The notes under the pieces: generated by a model
Databases searched by the model: none
Told to the model about the DNA's origin: nothing
The model's input: only the letters and a program-made list of their open reading frames with translations
Assembly (NCBI GenBank): GCA_963761035.1
Contig: CAVXFH010000002.1
Location: forward strand, 930,001 to 994,000
Source of the DNA: JARRQJ01 sp963761035
GTDB lineage: Bacteria; Pseudomonadota; Gammaproteobacteria; DRLM01
Direction: 5' to 3'
Length of the DNA stretch: 64,000 nucleotides
Made by a program: the position numbers and the translations under genes
Shown here: positions 18,477 to 27,943 of the stretch, piece after piece
Layout: each line of letters starts with the position of its first letter
Position numbering within the stretch: the first letter of the stretch is position 1

Positions 18477-18542
18477 AAGAGTCTCCCCGAGCGCCCCGCG
18501 TCAACATCATTAATGATGGCGCACAATCGAAAGCGGGCATTA

Positions 18543-19232
18543 TCATTCAACGAGCTTATAACCGCTACCGTGAACCGTAATAAGATACAGGGGAACGGCG
18601 GGATCGACCTCGATCTTCTTGCGCAGGCGTACAATAAAGTTGTCGACGGTGCGCGTCGCCACTTCGCGCTGATGGCCCCATACCTCGGCCAGCAGGGTTT
18701 CGCGCGACACCACTTCGCCGCGGTGCTGCACCAAATACCTCAGCAGCTCCAACTCCTTGGCGCTACCTTCCAGCAAGGCCCCGTCACGGCTCATTTGATG
18801 ACGGCGAAAATCCACTATGGCCATACCCACCGCCACCTTCCCCTGCACTTGGCCCATGCCTGTGCTGCGGCGCAATTGGGCGCGAATGCGCGCCAGCAAC
18901 TCGCGAAGACCGAAAGGCTTGACGATATAATCGTCGGCGCCGCCCTCGAAGGCCTGCACCTTATCCATCTCCTCGCCGCGGGCGGTGAGCATGATGATGG
19001 GCTGTTGCAATCCCTGGGCGCGCAGTTCGCGGCACAGACTCACGCCGTCGCCGTCCGGCAACATCACGTCCAGTACGATGAGATCGGGGGTATCCCGCGA
19101 GGCGGCCGCGCGTCCCTGGCTGACGGTCGTCGCGGCGATGATACGATACCCTTCGATCTCCAGATTGTCTTTCAGGCCGGCGATCATGGCCGCATCGTCT
19201 TCGATGATCAAAATGGAGGCACTGCTGCTCAT
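18543..19232 (-). CDS. OmpR/PhoB-family response regulator
   Basis: 229 residues. The receiver domain (residues 1-120) has the acidic pair EDD, the phospho-acceptor Asp in LIVLDVMLPDGDG, the switch Thr in MLTARGEE and the Lys in IVKPFGLRELLAR. The C-terminal winged-helix domain (about 130-229) ends VHGSGYKLVE, as is usual in the family. Its start overlaps the stop of the histidine kinase by four bases (ATGA), so the two are translated together. As the last genes of the efflux operon, the pair probably controls that operon in response to envelope stress or a pump substrate (inference). Confidence 0.93.
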   Translation of the reverse strand: MSSSASILIIEDDAAMIAGLKDNLEIEGYRIIAATTVSQGRAAASRDTPDLIVLDVMLPDGDGVSLCRELRAQGLQQPIIMLTARGEEMDKVQAFEGGADDYIVKPFGLRELLARIRAQLRRSTGMGQVQGKVAVGMAIVDFRRHQMSRDGALLEGSAKELELLRYLVQHRGEVVSRETLLAEVWGHQREVATRTVDNFIVRLRKKIEVDPAVPLYLITVHGSGYKLVE

Positions 19233-20833
19233 GATACGACCCCATACACGGGAAATCGGACGACGGCCTCGAGACCGTTGCCACTCGCCGGGACGGACAA
19301 GTTCAGTTTGGCATGATGCATCTTAGCGATCTGCTCCACCAAGGCAAGGCCCAGACCGCTGCCGCTGGCAGGATCGGCCTCTTTGCCGCGCTCAAACGGT
19401 TTACGCACCCGCTCGCGATCTTCCTCCGGGATGCCCGGCCCCTGGTCGGTGACGATCAGATCCACCCCATTATCGACCGCATGTAACGACACATGGACGA
19501 TCCCGCCCGCCGCGGCGTATTTCACCGCATTATCGATTAGATTGATAAGAATTTGGGTGATGCCGTAACGATCGTGGGCGACGGAGGGAACATCCTCATC
19601 CAGCGAGACCTCAAGGCCCAGCCCCGCATCCTCGACGCGCCAACGATAACTGTCCAACACCTCCGCCACCGTGGCGAGTAAATCGGTCTCCGTCAGCCGG
19701 TACAGGGCCACCCCTTCGCTGAGACGGGAGAAATCCAGCACCGTATTGATCATCTGACTCAAGCGTTCGGACTCGTGAAGCAGGACGCGATGGTATTGGT
19801 GCTGGCGCTCTTCACCGCTCACGCGGCGTAAATAGAGGGTCTCGGCGTACATACGTATCAAGGTCAAAGGGGTCTTCAACTCATGGGACACATTGGCGAC
19901 AAAGCGGTTGCGCAGATCCACCAAGGCATGTTCCCGCCGCAGTTCCCGCCATACCGCGAAGGTCGCCATGACCATCGCCAGTATCACCGCGGCGGTCACG
20001 CCCAGCACCAGGACGCTGTCCCGTTGCATACGTTGCGCCTCCACCCGGCCCGCGGCATCAAATACCAATAGCCATCCCGGCAATACCCGGCCGATCGGCC
20101 AATTCAAGGCATCGTCGTTCCAAGCGGCGTCCGCATCCTTCAATTGAACATCTCCGCCCAACTTGGCGCTGAACTCGGTCAATAAAGGCGCAATACGGCG
20201 CTGTCTCACCACATCCAAATTAAAGCGGATCAAAATCCAGCCCGCCGACTTGTCAATTTCATTTACACGCTGCACGGCGAACAAATTAACTCGGCCTTCC
20301 AGCGACTCCACAAAACTGTGCAAAATATAACGGTCTTTCATTTTCTCGATGCCCTCCAAGGCGGTACGCTGCACCAACCATTCGTTGAGACGACGCTCCT
20401 TCTCGCTGGTCGGCGGCGGGAAACTGCTGTCCAAAGTCATGTTTTCGTTCAGGAACAATATTTGCTCCACCTCGGGGAAGGTCTCGCGGACACTGGTAAA
20501 AAGCTGCATATCCACGTCCGAGGACGGAATATTCTTTAAGGCCAAAAAGGGCGGCCGCATCGCGGAAAATAAGGCCTGTTCGACTTGATTGCTCAACAAG
20601 GCCATCGTTTCCGCCTGAGATTCCCGTACGGTTTCCTGCAAGAGGGCACGTTGACCTTTCAATAATTTAATGGTCAGCACCGATACGGCAACGATGGCTA
20701 TCAGCAACGCCGCCAGCAAGGCGATCGACGTACGGGTACGCATTCCGCCCCTGACGCGCCCGCCGCCCTTCCCCATCAACCTCGCGGGAGGCTTGCTAGC
20801 GGGCTCGACGCCGATGGACTTGTCGATGTTCAT
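19229..20833 (-). CDS. Sensor histidine kinase
   Basis: 534 residues. An N-terminal membrane helix (IALLAALLIAIVAVSVLTI) is followed by a periplasmic sensor of roughly 215 residues with no recognised domain, a second helix (VLVLGVTAAVILAMVMATF), then the HisKA dimerisation helix with phospho-acceptor His in FVANVSHELKTPLTLIR and the ATPase domain (N-box NLIDNAVKYA, G1 DQGPGIPEE, G2 GSGLGLALVEQIA). I use the ATG at 20833; the in-frame GTG at 20842 is the alternative. It lies 15 bases after the permease stop and overlaps the response regulator. Confidence 0.92.
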   Translation of the reverse strand: MNIDKSIGVEPASKPPARLMGKGGGRVRGGMRTRTSIALLAALLIAIVAVSVLTIKLLKGQRALLQETVRESQAETMALLSNQVEQALFSAMRPPFLALKNIPSSDVDMQLFTSVRETFPEVEQILFLNENMTLDSSFPPPTSEKERRLNEWLVQRTALEGIEKMKDRYILHSFVESLEGRVNLFAVQRVNEIDKSAGWILIRFNLDVVRQRRIAPLLTEFSAKLGGDVQLKDADAAWNDDALNWPIGRVLPGWLLVFDAAGRVEAQRMQRDSVLVLGVTAAVILAMVMATFAVWRELRREHALVDLRNRFVANVSHELKTPLTLIRMYAETLYLRRVSGEERQHQYHRVLLHESERLSQMINTVLDFSRLSEGVALYRLTETDLLATVAEVLDSYRWRVEDAGLGLEVSLDEDVPSVAHDRYGITQILINLIDNAVKYAAAGGIVHVSLHAVDNGVDLIVTDQGPGIPEEDRERVRKPFERGKEADPASGSGLGLALVEQIAKMHHAKLNLSVPASGNGLEAVVRFPVYGVVS

Positions 20834-20848
20834 TGAGATCACCGCCGG

Positions 20849-22069
20849 CTATTGATAACGCAGCGCCTCGATGGGATTGAGCCGCGCCGCCTTGTTGGCG
20901 GGATAATAACCGAAGAATATACCCACCCCCGCCGCCACGGCAAAGGCCAGCAAAATCGAACTCAAGGTGATTACGACGGCGGTTTCCGTGGCGGCGTTTA
21001 TCGCAATAGCGCCGCCCACACCGAGCACTACGCCCACCAGACATCCGGCGATGGAAATGATAACGGCCTCGAGGAGGAACTGCAGCAAAATATCCCGACG
21101 CCGCGCCCCGACCGCCATGCGTATGCCGATCTCGCGGGTACGCTCCGTCACAGACACTAGCATGATGTTCATGATGCCGATACCGCCGACCAGCAGCGAG
21201 ATGGAGGCGATCGCCCCCAACATCAGCGACATGACCCGCGCGGTCGCCGACGCGGCGTCGGCCAGGGCGGTCAAATTCCTAACGCTGAAATCGTCGTCGG
21301 CCCCTTTCTGCAGATGATGGCGCTGTCGCAACAATTCATTCATGGCGTGTTCCGCCGCCGGCATCGCCTGCGCGGAGACCGCCTCCGCCATCATAAAGCG
21401 CACGCTGCCCGCGAATGGAGTGCCGAACAACTTGCGCTGGGCGGTGGTGATGGGAATGAGTATGGTGTCGTCCTGGTCGCGCCCGTCGAGACTCTGCCCC
21501 TTCGCCGCCAATAACCCCGTCACCAGGTATGGACTGCGCTGGATACGAATGGTCTTGCCGATCGGATTCGCCTCGCCGAACAGATTTTTCGCGACTGTTT
21601 GACCGAGCAGAGCCACCCGCGTCGCCTCACGCACATCGGCATCGGTGAACGGATAACCCGACGCCAGCGGCCAATCCCGAACTTCCAGAAAACTGGGGGT
21701 CGTCCCCTCTACCATCGTGCTCCAATTATTTTGTCCGTAAACCACCTGGGCGGTACCGGGTGCCGCGGGCGCAACCGCGGCTATGGTGGGCAACTCGGAG
21801 ATCGCCTGCGCATCCGCCAGCGTCAAGGTCGGCGCGGCGCCGCCACCCATGCGCACGCCGCCGGAGGTCGATGAGCCGGACAAAATAATGAACAAATTGC
21901 TGCCCATCGACGCGATGGATTGCTCGACTTGATACTGGGCTCCTTGGCCGATGGCCAGCATCAAAATCACCGCTCCCACGCCGATCACCATCCCCAGCAT
22001 CGTAAGAAAACTGCGCAGCCGGTTTGCGACCATGGCGGACCACGCCTCGGTTAACATCGGACCTATCAT
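20849..22069 (-). CDS. MacB-type ABC permease (FtsX/MacB_PCD)
   Basis: 406 residues. There is one N-terminal membrane helix (LTMLGMVIGVGAVILMLAIG), a large periplasmic domain (residues about 45-275) and three C-terminal helices, the classic MacB/LolC layout. The segment VGGIGIMNIMLVSVTERTRE is highly characteristic of MacB. In Escherichia coli MacB the ATPase is fused to this domain; here it is a separate gene whose stop overlaps this start (ATGA). With the adaptor and TolC protein upstream it should form a tripartite pump for a periplasmic substrate (macrolide, peptide, siderophore or lipid). Confidence 0.92.
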   Translation of the reverse strand: MIGPMLTEAWSAMVANRLRSFLTMLGMVIGVGAVILMLAIGQGAQYQVEQSIASMGSNLFIILSGSSTSGGVRMGGGAAPTLTLADAQAISELPTIAAVAPAAPGTAQVVYGQNNWSTMVEGTTPSFLEVRDWPLASGYPFTDADVREATRVALLGQTVAKNLFGEANPIGKTIRIQRSPYLVTGLLAAKGQSLDGRDQDDTILIPITTAQRKLFGTPFAGSVRFMMAEAVSAQAMPAAEHAMNELLRQRHHLQKGADDDFSVRNLTALADAASATARVMSLMLGAIASISLLVGGIGIMNIMLVSVTERTREIGIRMAVGARRRDILLQFLLEAVIISIAGCLVGVVLGVGGAIAINAATETAVVITLSSILLAFAVAAGVGIFFGYYPANKAARLNPIEALRYQ

Positions 22070-22782
22070 GCATTACCCGCCTCGAGATGCGTCACGGCAC
22101 CGTCATGGACAATCTTGCCGTCGAGAAAGCGTACCAGTCGATTCGCAAAAGCGGCGACATCCGGCTCGTGCGTCACCACGACGATGGTGATGCCGTCTTC
22201 CTTGTTTAGCCGCGCAAAAATATCCATGATTTCCCGGCTGGTCGCCGTATCCAGATTACCGGTGGGTTCATCGGCCAAAATAATGCGCGGGCGATTGACC
22301 AGCGCGCGGGCAATCGCCACTCGCTGTTGTTGTCCGCCGGAAATTTGGTTCGGCAGCGATATCTTATAACTTCCCAACCCGACTTTATCGAGCATTTCAC
22401 CGGCGCGTTTCGCGCGGTCGGCTCTGCCGCTGCCGCTGTAAACGAGCGGCAACGCGACGTTGTTCTCGAGATTGGCCCGCGTCAAGAGATTAAACCCCTG
22501 AAAAACGAAACCGATGGTCTCATTCCTGAGATGAGCCAACTCGTCAGAACTTAGTGTATCCACTTCCTTGCCGTTGAGAACATAGGTGCCGCTGGTCGGC
22601 ATATCCAGGCATCCCAGGATATTCATGAATGTCGATTTTCCGGAACCGGAAGGCCCCATGATCGCCACGAATTCACCGGGGGCGATGGTCAAATTCACAT
22701 CCTTCAGGACAGGTACCGGGCCGGCCGCCGTGTCATAGCGCTTAAACAATGCGCGGACGCTAATTACCGCCTCGACTCCCAT
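22066..22782 (-). CDS. MacB/LolD-type ABC ATPase
   Basis: 238 residues with Walker A GPSGSGKST, Q-loop FVFQGFNLL, signature ISGGQQQRVAIARAL, Walker B IILADEPTGNLD and switch His in VVTHEPDVA. It starts immediately after the adaptor stop (TAA then ATG with no gap) and its stop overlaps the permease start. It energises the tripartite efflux pump by driving conformational cycling of the periplasmic domain (family knowledge). Confidence 0.94.
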   Translation of the reverse strand: MGVEAVISVRALFKRYDTAAGPVPVLKDVNLTIAPGEFVAIMGPSGSGKSTFMNILGCLDMPTSGTYVLNGKEVDTLSSDELAHLRNETIGFVFQGFNLLTRANLENNVALPLVYSGSGRADRAKRAGEMLDKVGLGSYKISLPNQISGGQQQRVAIARALVNRPRIILADEPTGNLDTATSREIMDIFARLNKEDGITIVVVTHEPDVAAFANRLVRFLDGKIVHDGAVTHLEAGNA

Positions 22783-23961
22783 TTAAAACATTCTCATCCT
22801 GAAGCTCCCCCCCGATTGATGTTCGGCACCGGATATCCGGGTGTCTTCCACGACGATGCGATCGCCGACCTTGAGTTGACCGGAGAGGATTTCCGTCACC
22901 TTGTTGTCGGTAATGCCGGTACTCACCCATGCCGGCTTGAGTTGATTATTTTCCATGACATAGACTTTCGTTCTGTCACGCCCCTGTTTCCCCGGCGCGC
23001 GGTTTCCCGATTTGTTCTTGCCGATGGATTCCTCCGGCTTGAAACGGAGGGCGGCGTTGGATACCAGCAGTACGTTCTTGTGCTCGGCCGTAACGATATT
23101 GACGTAAGCGGTCATACCGGGCAGCAATATCTGCTCGGGATTCTCCACCGTCACCACCACGTCATAAGTGACGACATTTTGCTGAGTGGTGGGGTTGAGA
23201 CGGACCTGTTTGACGACGCCATTGAAAGATTTATCGGGAAAGGCATCGACGGAGAAATGCACGGTCTGGCCTTCGCGGATATTGCCTACGTCGGCCTCGG
23301 CGAAGCTGGAATCGATCTGCATATGCCTAAGATCCTGGGCGATCTTAAATAGCGTCGGCGTTTGGAAACTCGCCGCGACCGTCTGCCCCACGTCGATCTC
23401 CCTGTCGACCACCACGCCTGAGACGGGCGAGCGAATCACCGTATAACTCAAATTGGTCCGGTCCTTTGCCAAAGCGGCGCGAGACAGATCAAGTTGCGCC
23501 TGAGCCGCTTTCAACGCCTGTTCCGCTTGATCGAGATCCTGTTTGGCCACGAATTCCTGGGCATAAAGATCGCGCGTTCGGACCGCATTGGCCGCCGCCA
23601 AGGCCAGCGCGGCCTCGGCGCTGCTGACATTCGCTTCGCTTTGTTTCACCTGGGCCTGAAATAGTGAATCATCGAGTTCCATCAATATCTGTCCCTGCTT
23701 TACGCGTTCATTGAAATCCGTGTAAAGCTTCTTGACAGTCCCCGACACCTGCGTGCCGACGCTGACCAAGACCACCGGATTTAAGGTGCCGTTGGCGGAA
23801 ACCGTCTGAACGATGTCGCCGTAGACAAGCTTTTCCGTTTTATAACGATCCGCGGCGGCGGCTTGATGCTCCTGATGCCACCACCGATATCCGGCGGCGG
23901 CGGCGGCCGCGAGCGCCACTACCAGGATCAGTTTGATCAACAGCGATTTGCGGGTGTTCAT
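22783..23961 (-). CDS. MacA-type periplasmic adaptor (RND/HlyD superfamily)
   Basis: 392 residues. An N-terminal membrane anchor (LIKLILVVALAAAAAAGY) is followed by the barrel-sandwich half VSANGTLNPVVLVSVGTQVSG, a coiled-coil hairpin (about residues 95-170, rich in Ala, Gln and Glu), the second barrel half RSPVSGVVVDREIDVGQTVA and a C-terminal membrane-proximal domain. The insertion EESIGKNKSGNRAPGKQGRD, near residues 318-337, is polar and disordered-looking, as in other MacA proteins. The start overlaps the TolC stop by four bases. It bridges the inner-membrane MacB-type transporter and the outer-membrane channel. Confidence 0.93.
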   Translation of the reverse strand: MNTRKSLLIKLILVVALAAAAAAGYRWWHQEHQAAAADRYKTEKLVYGDIVQTVSANGTLNPVVLVSVGTQVSGTVKKLYTDFNERVKQGQILMELDDSLFQAQVKQSEANVSSAEAALALAAANAVRTRDLYAQEFVAKQDLDQAEQALKAAQAQLDLSRAALAKDRTNLSYTVIRSPVSGVVVDREIDVGQTVAASFQTPTLFKIAQDLRHMQIDSSFAEADVGNIREGQTVHFSVDAFPDKSFNGVVKQVRLNPTTQQNVVTYDVVVTVENPEQILLPGMTAYVNIVTAEHKNVLLVSNAALRFKPEESIGKNKSGNRAPGKQGRDRTKVYVMENNQLKPAWVSTGITDNKVTEILSGQLKVGDRIVVEDTRISGAEHQSGGSFRMRMF

Positions 23962-25421
23962 GGGGGCGATTCCACTGGCTTGATAGGTTGCATAGCCCGT
24001 GTCGCCGCCGGCGCGGCGACGGCGGTTAAATCCAATTGCCCCATGGCCTGGGACAGGGTCGCCTTGGCGATGTACCAGCCGTACAGCGCCTGGATGTTCT
24101 GCTGATGAGCGGCGGCCAGAGCGCTTTGCGCGGCGAGCAGGTCCAGGATGTTCCCCGCGCCCGCCTTATAACGTCCCAAAGCGACGCGTTCCGATTCGGC
24201 CGCGCTCGCCACCAAATCGGCGCTGGACTTTAAGCTGTGCGTTTCGGTAATAAGGGTCTGATAGGCCTTCCACACATCCAGGGCAATCTGCTGACTTAAG
24301 AGATCCCGCTGAGCCACGCGCGCGGCAACTTGGGCCTGCGCAGCCCGTATACCGTAGGTGGTGTTGAATCCGGTAAAGAGTGGAACGCTCAAGGTGAGGC
24401 CCAAGGCCGAACTGCGAAAGGGATCGGAAACCGTCGTATCGTTATAATTGAGATCGGCTGACACGCTAAGGGTGGGCTTCCCCGAGGCCTGTGCCGCCGC
24501 GACGTTGGCCTGCGCGGCCTTGATCTGCGCTTCCGCCGCCATCAGGTCGGGGCGGTTTCGCCGCCCCTCGTCAATCAGGCGCGCCACATCCCGTTCGAAA
24601 TTCTCATCGGGCGTACTAGCGGCCGGCGGCACGATGTTGACGGAAAGATTGGCGTCGAGACCCATGACGTTGGCGAGCACGCCCTCGGCGGTTTTGGCGG
24701 CGCCTTCCGCCTGGATGCGATTCAGCACCGCCTGAGAATAGGCGGTCCGCGCCTGCAATTTATCCGCCGGCGTACCGGCGCCGACCTCGTAACGCACCGT
24801 CGCGGCCTTCAAGCCTTCTTGCGCATCCTTCTCCGCCTCCACGGCGGCTTGCACCGCGGATTGCGCGGCGAAGATCTGATAGTACGCCTGGACCGCCGCC
24901 AGAAATACCGTCTGGATGGCGGTATCCTGGGCGGCATTGGCGGCGAGCAGCACCTGCCTGGCATTCTCGATGGAGGCGCCGCGCGCACCGAAGTCATAGA
25001 GCAGGTAACTCAAGGAAAGCCCCAGGCTTTGCTGACTATAGGATGTCGCATTGCCGGTTTGGGCGCCGCGGCCAGTGGCGTCGTTACGGCTTATGGCGCC
25101 GTTGGCGCTGAGGGTGGGCAGATCGGCGGATCGGCTGATACCGAGCTGGGCGGCCTGTAGTCGGGCATCGGCCCAAGCTGCGCGGGTTTGCGGATTGTCG
25201 CACAGCGACCGTTCCACCACGGCGGATAAGGACAGAGGCGCGCTGGGCAGGCCCGCAAAATCGCAGGGCAGGTTCGAACCGGTTCCGGCTGCCGATGCCG
25301 CCGGTGACTTCGCAATCTCGGCAGCGGTGGTGAAGGGGTCCGGCGTGGCCGCGATCGCCACAGAGACGGTGCCGACTGCCGTCATAAACAACAATGCAGC
25401 ACCACGGCCTGTTACGCTCAT
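23958..25421 (-). CDS. TolC-family outer-membrane efflux protein
   Basis: About 487 residues with a signal peptide (GAALLFMTAVGTVSVAIAA). The duplicated outer-membrane-efflux repeat is visible as two long Ala/Gln/Arg-rich helical hairpins (DARLQAAQLGISRSADLP in the first, AAEAQIKAAQANVAAAQASG in the second), each followed by a membrane strand. The ATG at 25421 is preferred to the GTG at 25427. It is the first gene of the six-gene efflux/two-component operon that reads to 18543. A second, separate TolC-family gene occurs at 35374. Confidence 0.92.
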   Translation of the reverse strand: MSVTGRGAALLFMTAVGTVSVAIAATPDPFTTAAEIAKSPAASAAGTGSNLPCDFAGLPSAPLSLSAVVERSLCDNPQTRAAWADARLQAAQLGISRSADLPTLSANGAISRNDATGRGAQTGNATSYSQQSLGLSLSYLLYDFGARGASIENARQVLLAANAAQDTAIQTVFLAAVQAYYQIFAAQSAVQAAVEAEKDAQEGLKAATVRYEVGAGTPADKLQARTAYSQAVLNRIQAEGAAKTAEGVLANVMGLDANLSVNIVPPAASTPDENFERDVARLIDEGRRNRPDLMAAEAQIKAAQANVAAAQASGKPTLSVSADLNYNDTTVSDPFRSSALGLTLSVPLFTGFNTTYGIRAAQAQVAARVAQRDLLSQQIALDVWKAYQTLITETHSLKSSADLVASAAESERVALGRYKAGAGNILDLLAAQSALAAAHQQNIQALYGWYIAKATLSQAMGQLDLTAVAAPAATRAMQPIKPVESPP

Positions 25422-25597
25422 TCGCACTACTGGGGTTCTCAGTGAAAATCGGCTATTACGTGTTAACTGCCTGACGACGCCGCGACACTATAGCACCGAC
25501 TCCGGTCTTCGGCCTTCGGCTAGGCGGCCGATCCCCGGTTCCGGCCGGAATTAGTGCGCCGCAACGGGGAATAAGTTCCTTCAAATTCTTTGAATAA

Positions 25598-25632
25598 GAA
25601 TCCCCCGCAGTCTGCACGACTGAAGGGGATTC
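25598..25632 (-). terminator. Hairpin after the PsiF-like gene
   Basis: GAATCCCC pairs with GGGGATTC and an inner GCAGTC with GACTG around a short loop. It lies about 55 bases past the proposed real stop (25687) of the PsiF-like gene, but inside the longer uncorrected frame, which supports the shorter reading. Confidence 0.6.
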
Positions 25633-25686
25633 GCTAGGCCGACACCGTCTTGATGCGGGTTCAGATACTCCCGCCGGACAAGAGTG

Positions 25687-25946
25687 TTACTTGGCGGGCT
25701 CTGCCGGGGCAGCAGGGCAGCAGGGGCGGCGGCCGGCGCAGGGGCGGCAGCCTTATGATGCTTCATCTTCTTGGTATGCTTCTCTACGCAGGTCTTGACA
25801 TAGGCATCCAACTTATCTTCGGCAATCTTGTGCTTCTCCGCCTGGGCCTTGCAGCGCTCTTCCATTGATTTCCCGGCCGCGAAACTGGACACGGAAACAC
25901 TGGCCATCAGGGCCGCGGCGGTAGCCATCACTATCAACTTATTCAT
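25687..25946 (-). CDS. PsiF-like small secreted protein (one-base frameshift at 3' end)
   Basis: Small exported protein of unknown role. The signal peptide (VMATAAALMASVSVSSFAA) is followed by a PsiF-like Cys-Lys pattern, EERCKAQAEKHK then AYVKTCVEKHTKK, and an Ala/Pro tail. The raw frame runs on to 25581 with an implausible Arg-rich ending that reads through a hairpin. Restoring one C in the run at about 25720 (CCC to CCCC) continues the tail as APAAPAAPAEPAK and stops at 25687, giving 86 residues. The homopolymer context points to sequencing error or slippage. The ribosome site is AGGAGA, 8 bases before the ATG. Confidence 0.7.
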
Positions 25947-26187
25947 ACGCTATATCTCCTGAACAATTGGGTTTTATGAAAGCGGGCAACGAAAAATAAT
26001 CACGCATCGCCCTTATGCTCGGCGCGTCCTCCGCAAGAACAGGCCGAGACTTGGGCATAACTGTATTCGTCACCGCTCATCGTGAGAATCACAGCATCGT
26101 CACAGAATGTAAAAGAATGTCATCGTGCCGCCGGCTCAGCGAAGACGCGCCGGCCGGAAAAACCGCTGCCCGGAAGAACGCATGCCC

Positions 26188-26859
26188 TTATCTCGACAAG
26201 ACGGCGATCACCTGTTCCGCGGCGGTACGGCTGGATTGCGGATTCTGTCCGGTAATCAGGTTGCCGTCGACCACGACGTTGTCCTGCCATTGCGGCGCCA
26301 CTTGCACGTCGGCGCCTAAACTGCGCAGTTTGTCCTCCAGTAAAAAGGGCATGAGCCCGGCCAGCTGCACCGCTCTCTCTTCGTCGTTGGTGAACGCCGC
26401 GACTTTGCGCCCCTTCACCACCGGCGTACCGTCGCGGTACTTGGCCTGCGTCAACGCGGCGGGGCCGTGACAGACCGCCGCCACCGGCTTTCCCTGCTCC
26501 AAATAATGGCTGACCAGTTCGCTTACCTCATGGCTGTGGGGAAAATCGAACATGGTGCCGTGACCGCCGGGGAAAAATACCGCATCATATTCGGTAACAT
26601 CCACGTCCAACAGACGCTGCGTATGCTTGAGCGCCTGCATCGGCCCTTGTACGGCCAGCGCCGACCGATCTTCCGGGAGACTGCGCGGATCGATGGGAAC
26701 GCTTCCGCCCTTGATACTCGCTACGGTGACCACATAAGCCTCTTCGGCAAAGCGCTCGAAAGGGACGGCGAATTCCTCGAACCATAGACCGGTGGGATGA
26801 TCGCCGTCGATGCGTCCGAAACTGGTTACCACCATGAGTATTGCCTTTGTGTCATTCAT
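26188..26859 (-). CDS. DJ-1/PfpI-superfamily protein (Hsp31/glutamine-amidotransferase-like)
   Basis: 223 residues. The nucleophile elbow AAVCHGPAAL carries the conserved Cys, the acidic residue sits early (DHPTGLWFEEF) and the GGHGTM oxyanion loop lies before it, as in the Hsp31-like type 1 glutamine-amidotransferase domain group. Members act as glyoxalase III, deglycase or chaperone; the sequence alone does not tell which. A GGAGG ribosome site precedes the ATG. It appears to be a single-gene unit. Confidence 0.88.
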   Translation of the reverse strand: MNDTKAILMVVTSFGRIDGDHPTGLWFEEFAVPFERFAEEAYVVTVASIKGGSVPIDPRSLPEDRSALAVQGPMQALKHTQRLLDVDVTEYDAVFFPGGHGTMFDFPHSHEVSELVSHYLEQGKPVAAVCHGPAALTQAKYRDGTPVVKGRKVAAFTNDEERAVQLAGLMPFLLEDKLRSLGADVQVAPQWQDNVVVDGNLITGQNPQSSRTAAEQVIAVLSR

Positions 26860-26961
26860 GCGCGCTCCTCCTGATGCGGGGACTGACGCCGCAGTCGATC
26901 GAGCGGCCGCCGAAACGCGCCGCTATGTCCATAGGCGATGCCCGGACATTGATATTCGGGG

Positions 26962-27921
26962 CTAACGTTTTATGCGACTGCGTATCTCCCGCAAAGTTTC
27001 AGCGTACACTTTGTCGCGCGGACCGGCGGCGGCCATCGCCTCTTCGGCATAATGTTCCGCCGCCGCAAACTCGCCTGATGCCGCCAAGGTAAGCGCCAAA
27101 TTGTTAAGCGCCGGCGCAAAGCCTGGATGCCGGGCCAGTACGCGACGGAAGACCGCCGCCGCCGCGGCATAATCCCCCCGCCCGTACTCACTGTTGCCCA
27201 GACCCATCCCCGCCCCAACGCTGTCGGGCCAGCGTTGCCGGGCGGCTGCGTAGGCCACCCGCGCTACCTGCCAATCCCCGGCTTGTTCAAAAGGCAACAC
27301 CGCTTCCAAATAGGCCAGCTCTTGCGCCGTGCGGGGAATATCATCCGGCGGCATCACCACCATGGCCCAATAATCTCCGCGCCGCCACGTCCGCTCAAAT
27401 ACTTCCATGGCAACAACATGGCGCGGCTCCGCGCCGGAGCGCAGGATTATAAGGTCGCGCCGTATATCAAACCCCACGACTACGGCATAGTGCCAACGCG
27501 GATACCAGGACAGGCCCAGGTTCTGCAACACCACCACGGGATGTCCCGCCTGTACCTCGCTCAACACGGCCTGCATATCTTTTTCCAAGACATACGGCAC
27601 GCGGCCGTGACGGCGAGCGGCGGCCACCAGTTCGAAGGTCAAACTCCCGTGGCGCCGGGGAAGATAGACTTCGGCGATCAAATCTTCCGGCCGCGCCGCC
27701 GCACCGCTCCAGGCCAAAGCCGTCGCCAGGGCCGCCGGTCCGCACTGATAGCGTTCCTGGGGAAAGAACGGCACCTGTTCCAATTCCACACGGTGGATAA
27801 GCTCGGGCGGCGGCGCGTCAAGCAGTTTGGTCGATTGCAGGGGCGCCGCGCATCCGCCCAGCACCAGCAAGGCCAAAACGACGCCGCCCGGCATAAGCCG
27901 GGCGGCGGATGAGATACTCAT
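26962..27921 (-). CDS. PA2778-type C39-like cysteine peptidase lipoprotein with TPRs
   Basis: 319 residues from the ATG at 27921 (MSISSAARL). A lipobox LLVLGGC ends the signal peptide, so the protein is probably a lipoprotein. Residues about 50-190 form a papain-like C39 domain, with the catalytic Cys in ERYQCGPAALATAL and His in RWHYAVVVGFD. The C-terminal 100 residues hold TPR units. It is paired with the gene just upstream, as in the conserved PA2778/PA2779 couple of Pseudomonas. The natural substrate is unknown. Confidence 0.85.
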   Translation of the reverse strand: MSISSAARLMPGGVVLALLVLGGCAAPLQSTKLLDAPPPELIHRVELEQVPFFPQERYQCGPAALATALAWSGAAARPEDLIAEVYLPRRHGSLTFELVAAARRHGRVPYVLEKDMQAVLSEVQAGHPVVVLQNLGLSWYPRWHYAVVVGFDIRRDLIILRSGAEPRHVVAMEVFERTWRRGDYWAMVVMPPDDIPRTAQELAYLEAVLPFEQAGDWQVARVAYAAARQRWPDSVGAGMGLGNSEYGRGDYAAAAAVFRRVLARHPGFAPALNNLALTLAASGEFAAAEHYAEEAMAAAGPRDKVYAETLREIRSRIKR

Positions 27922-27943
27922 TATTTGTAAACCGCGCGTCGCT

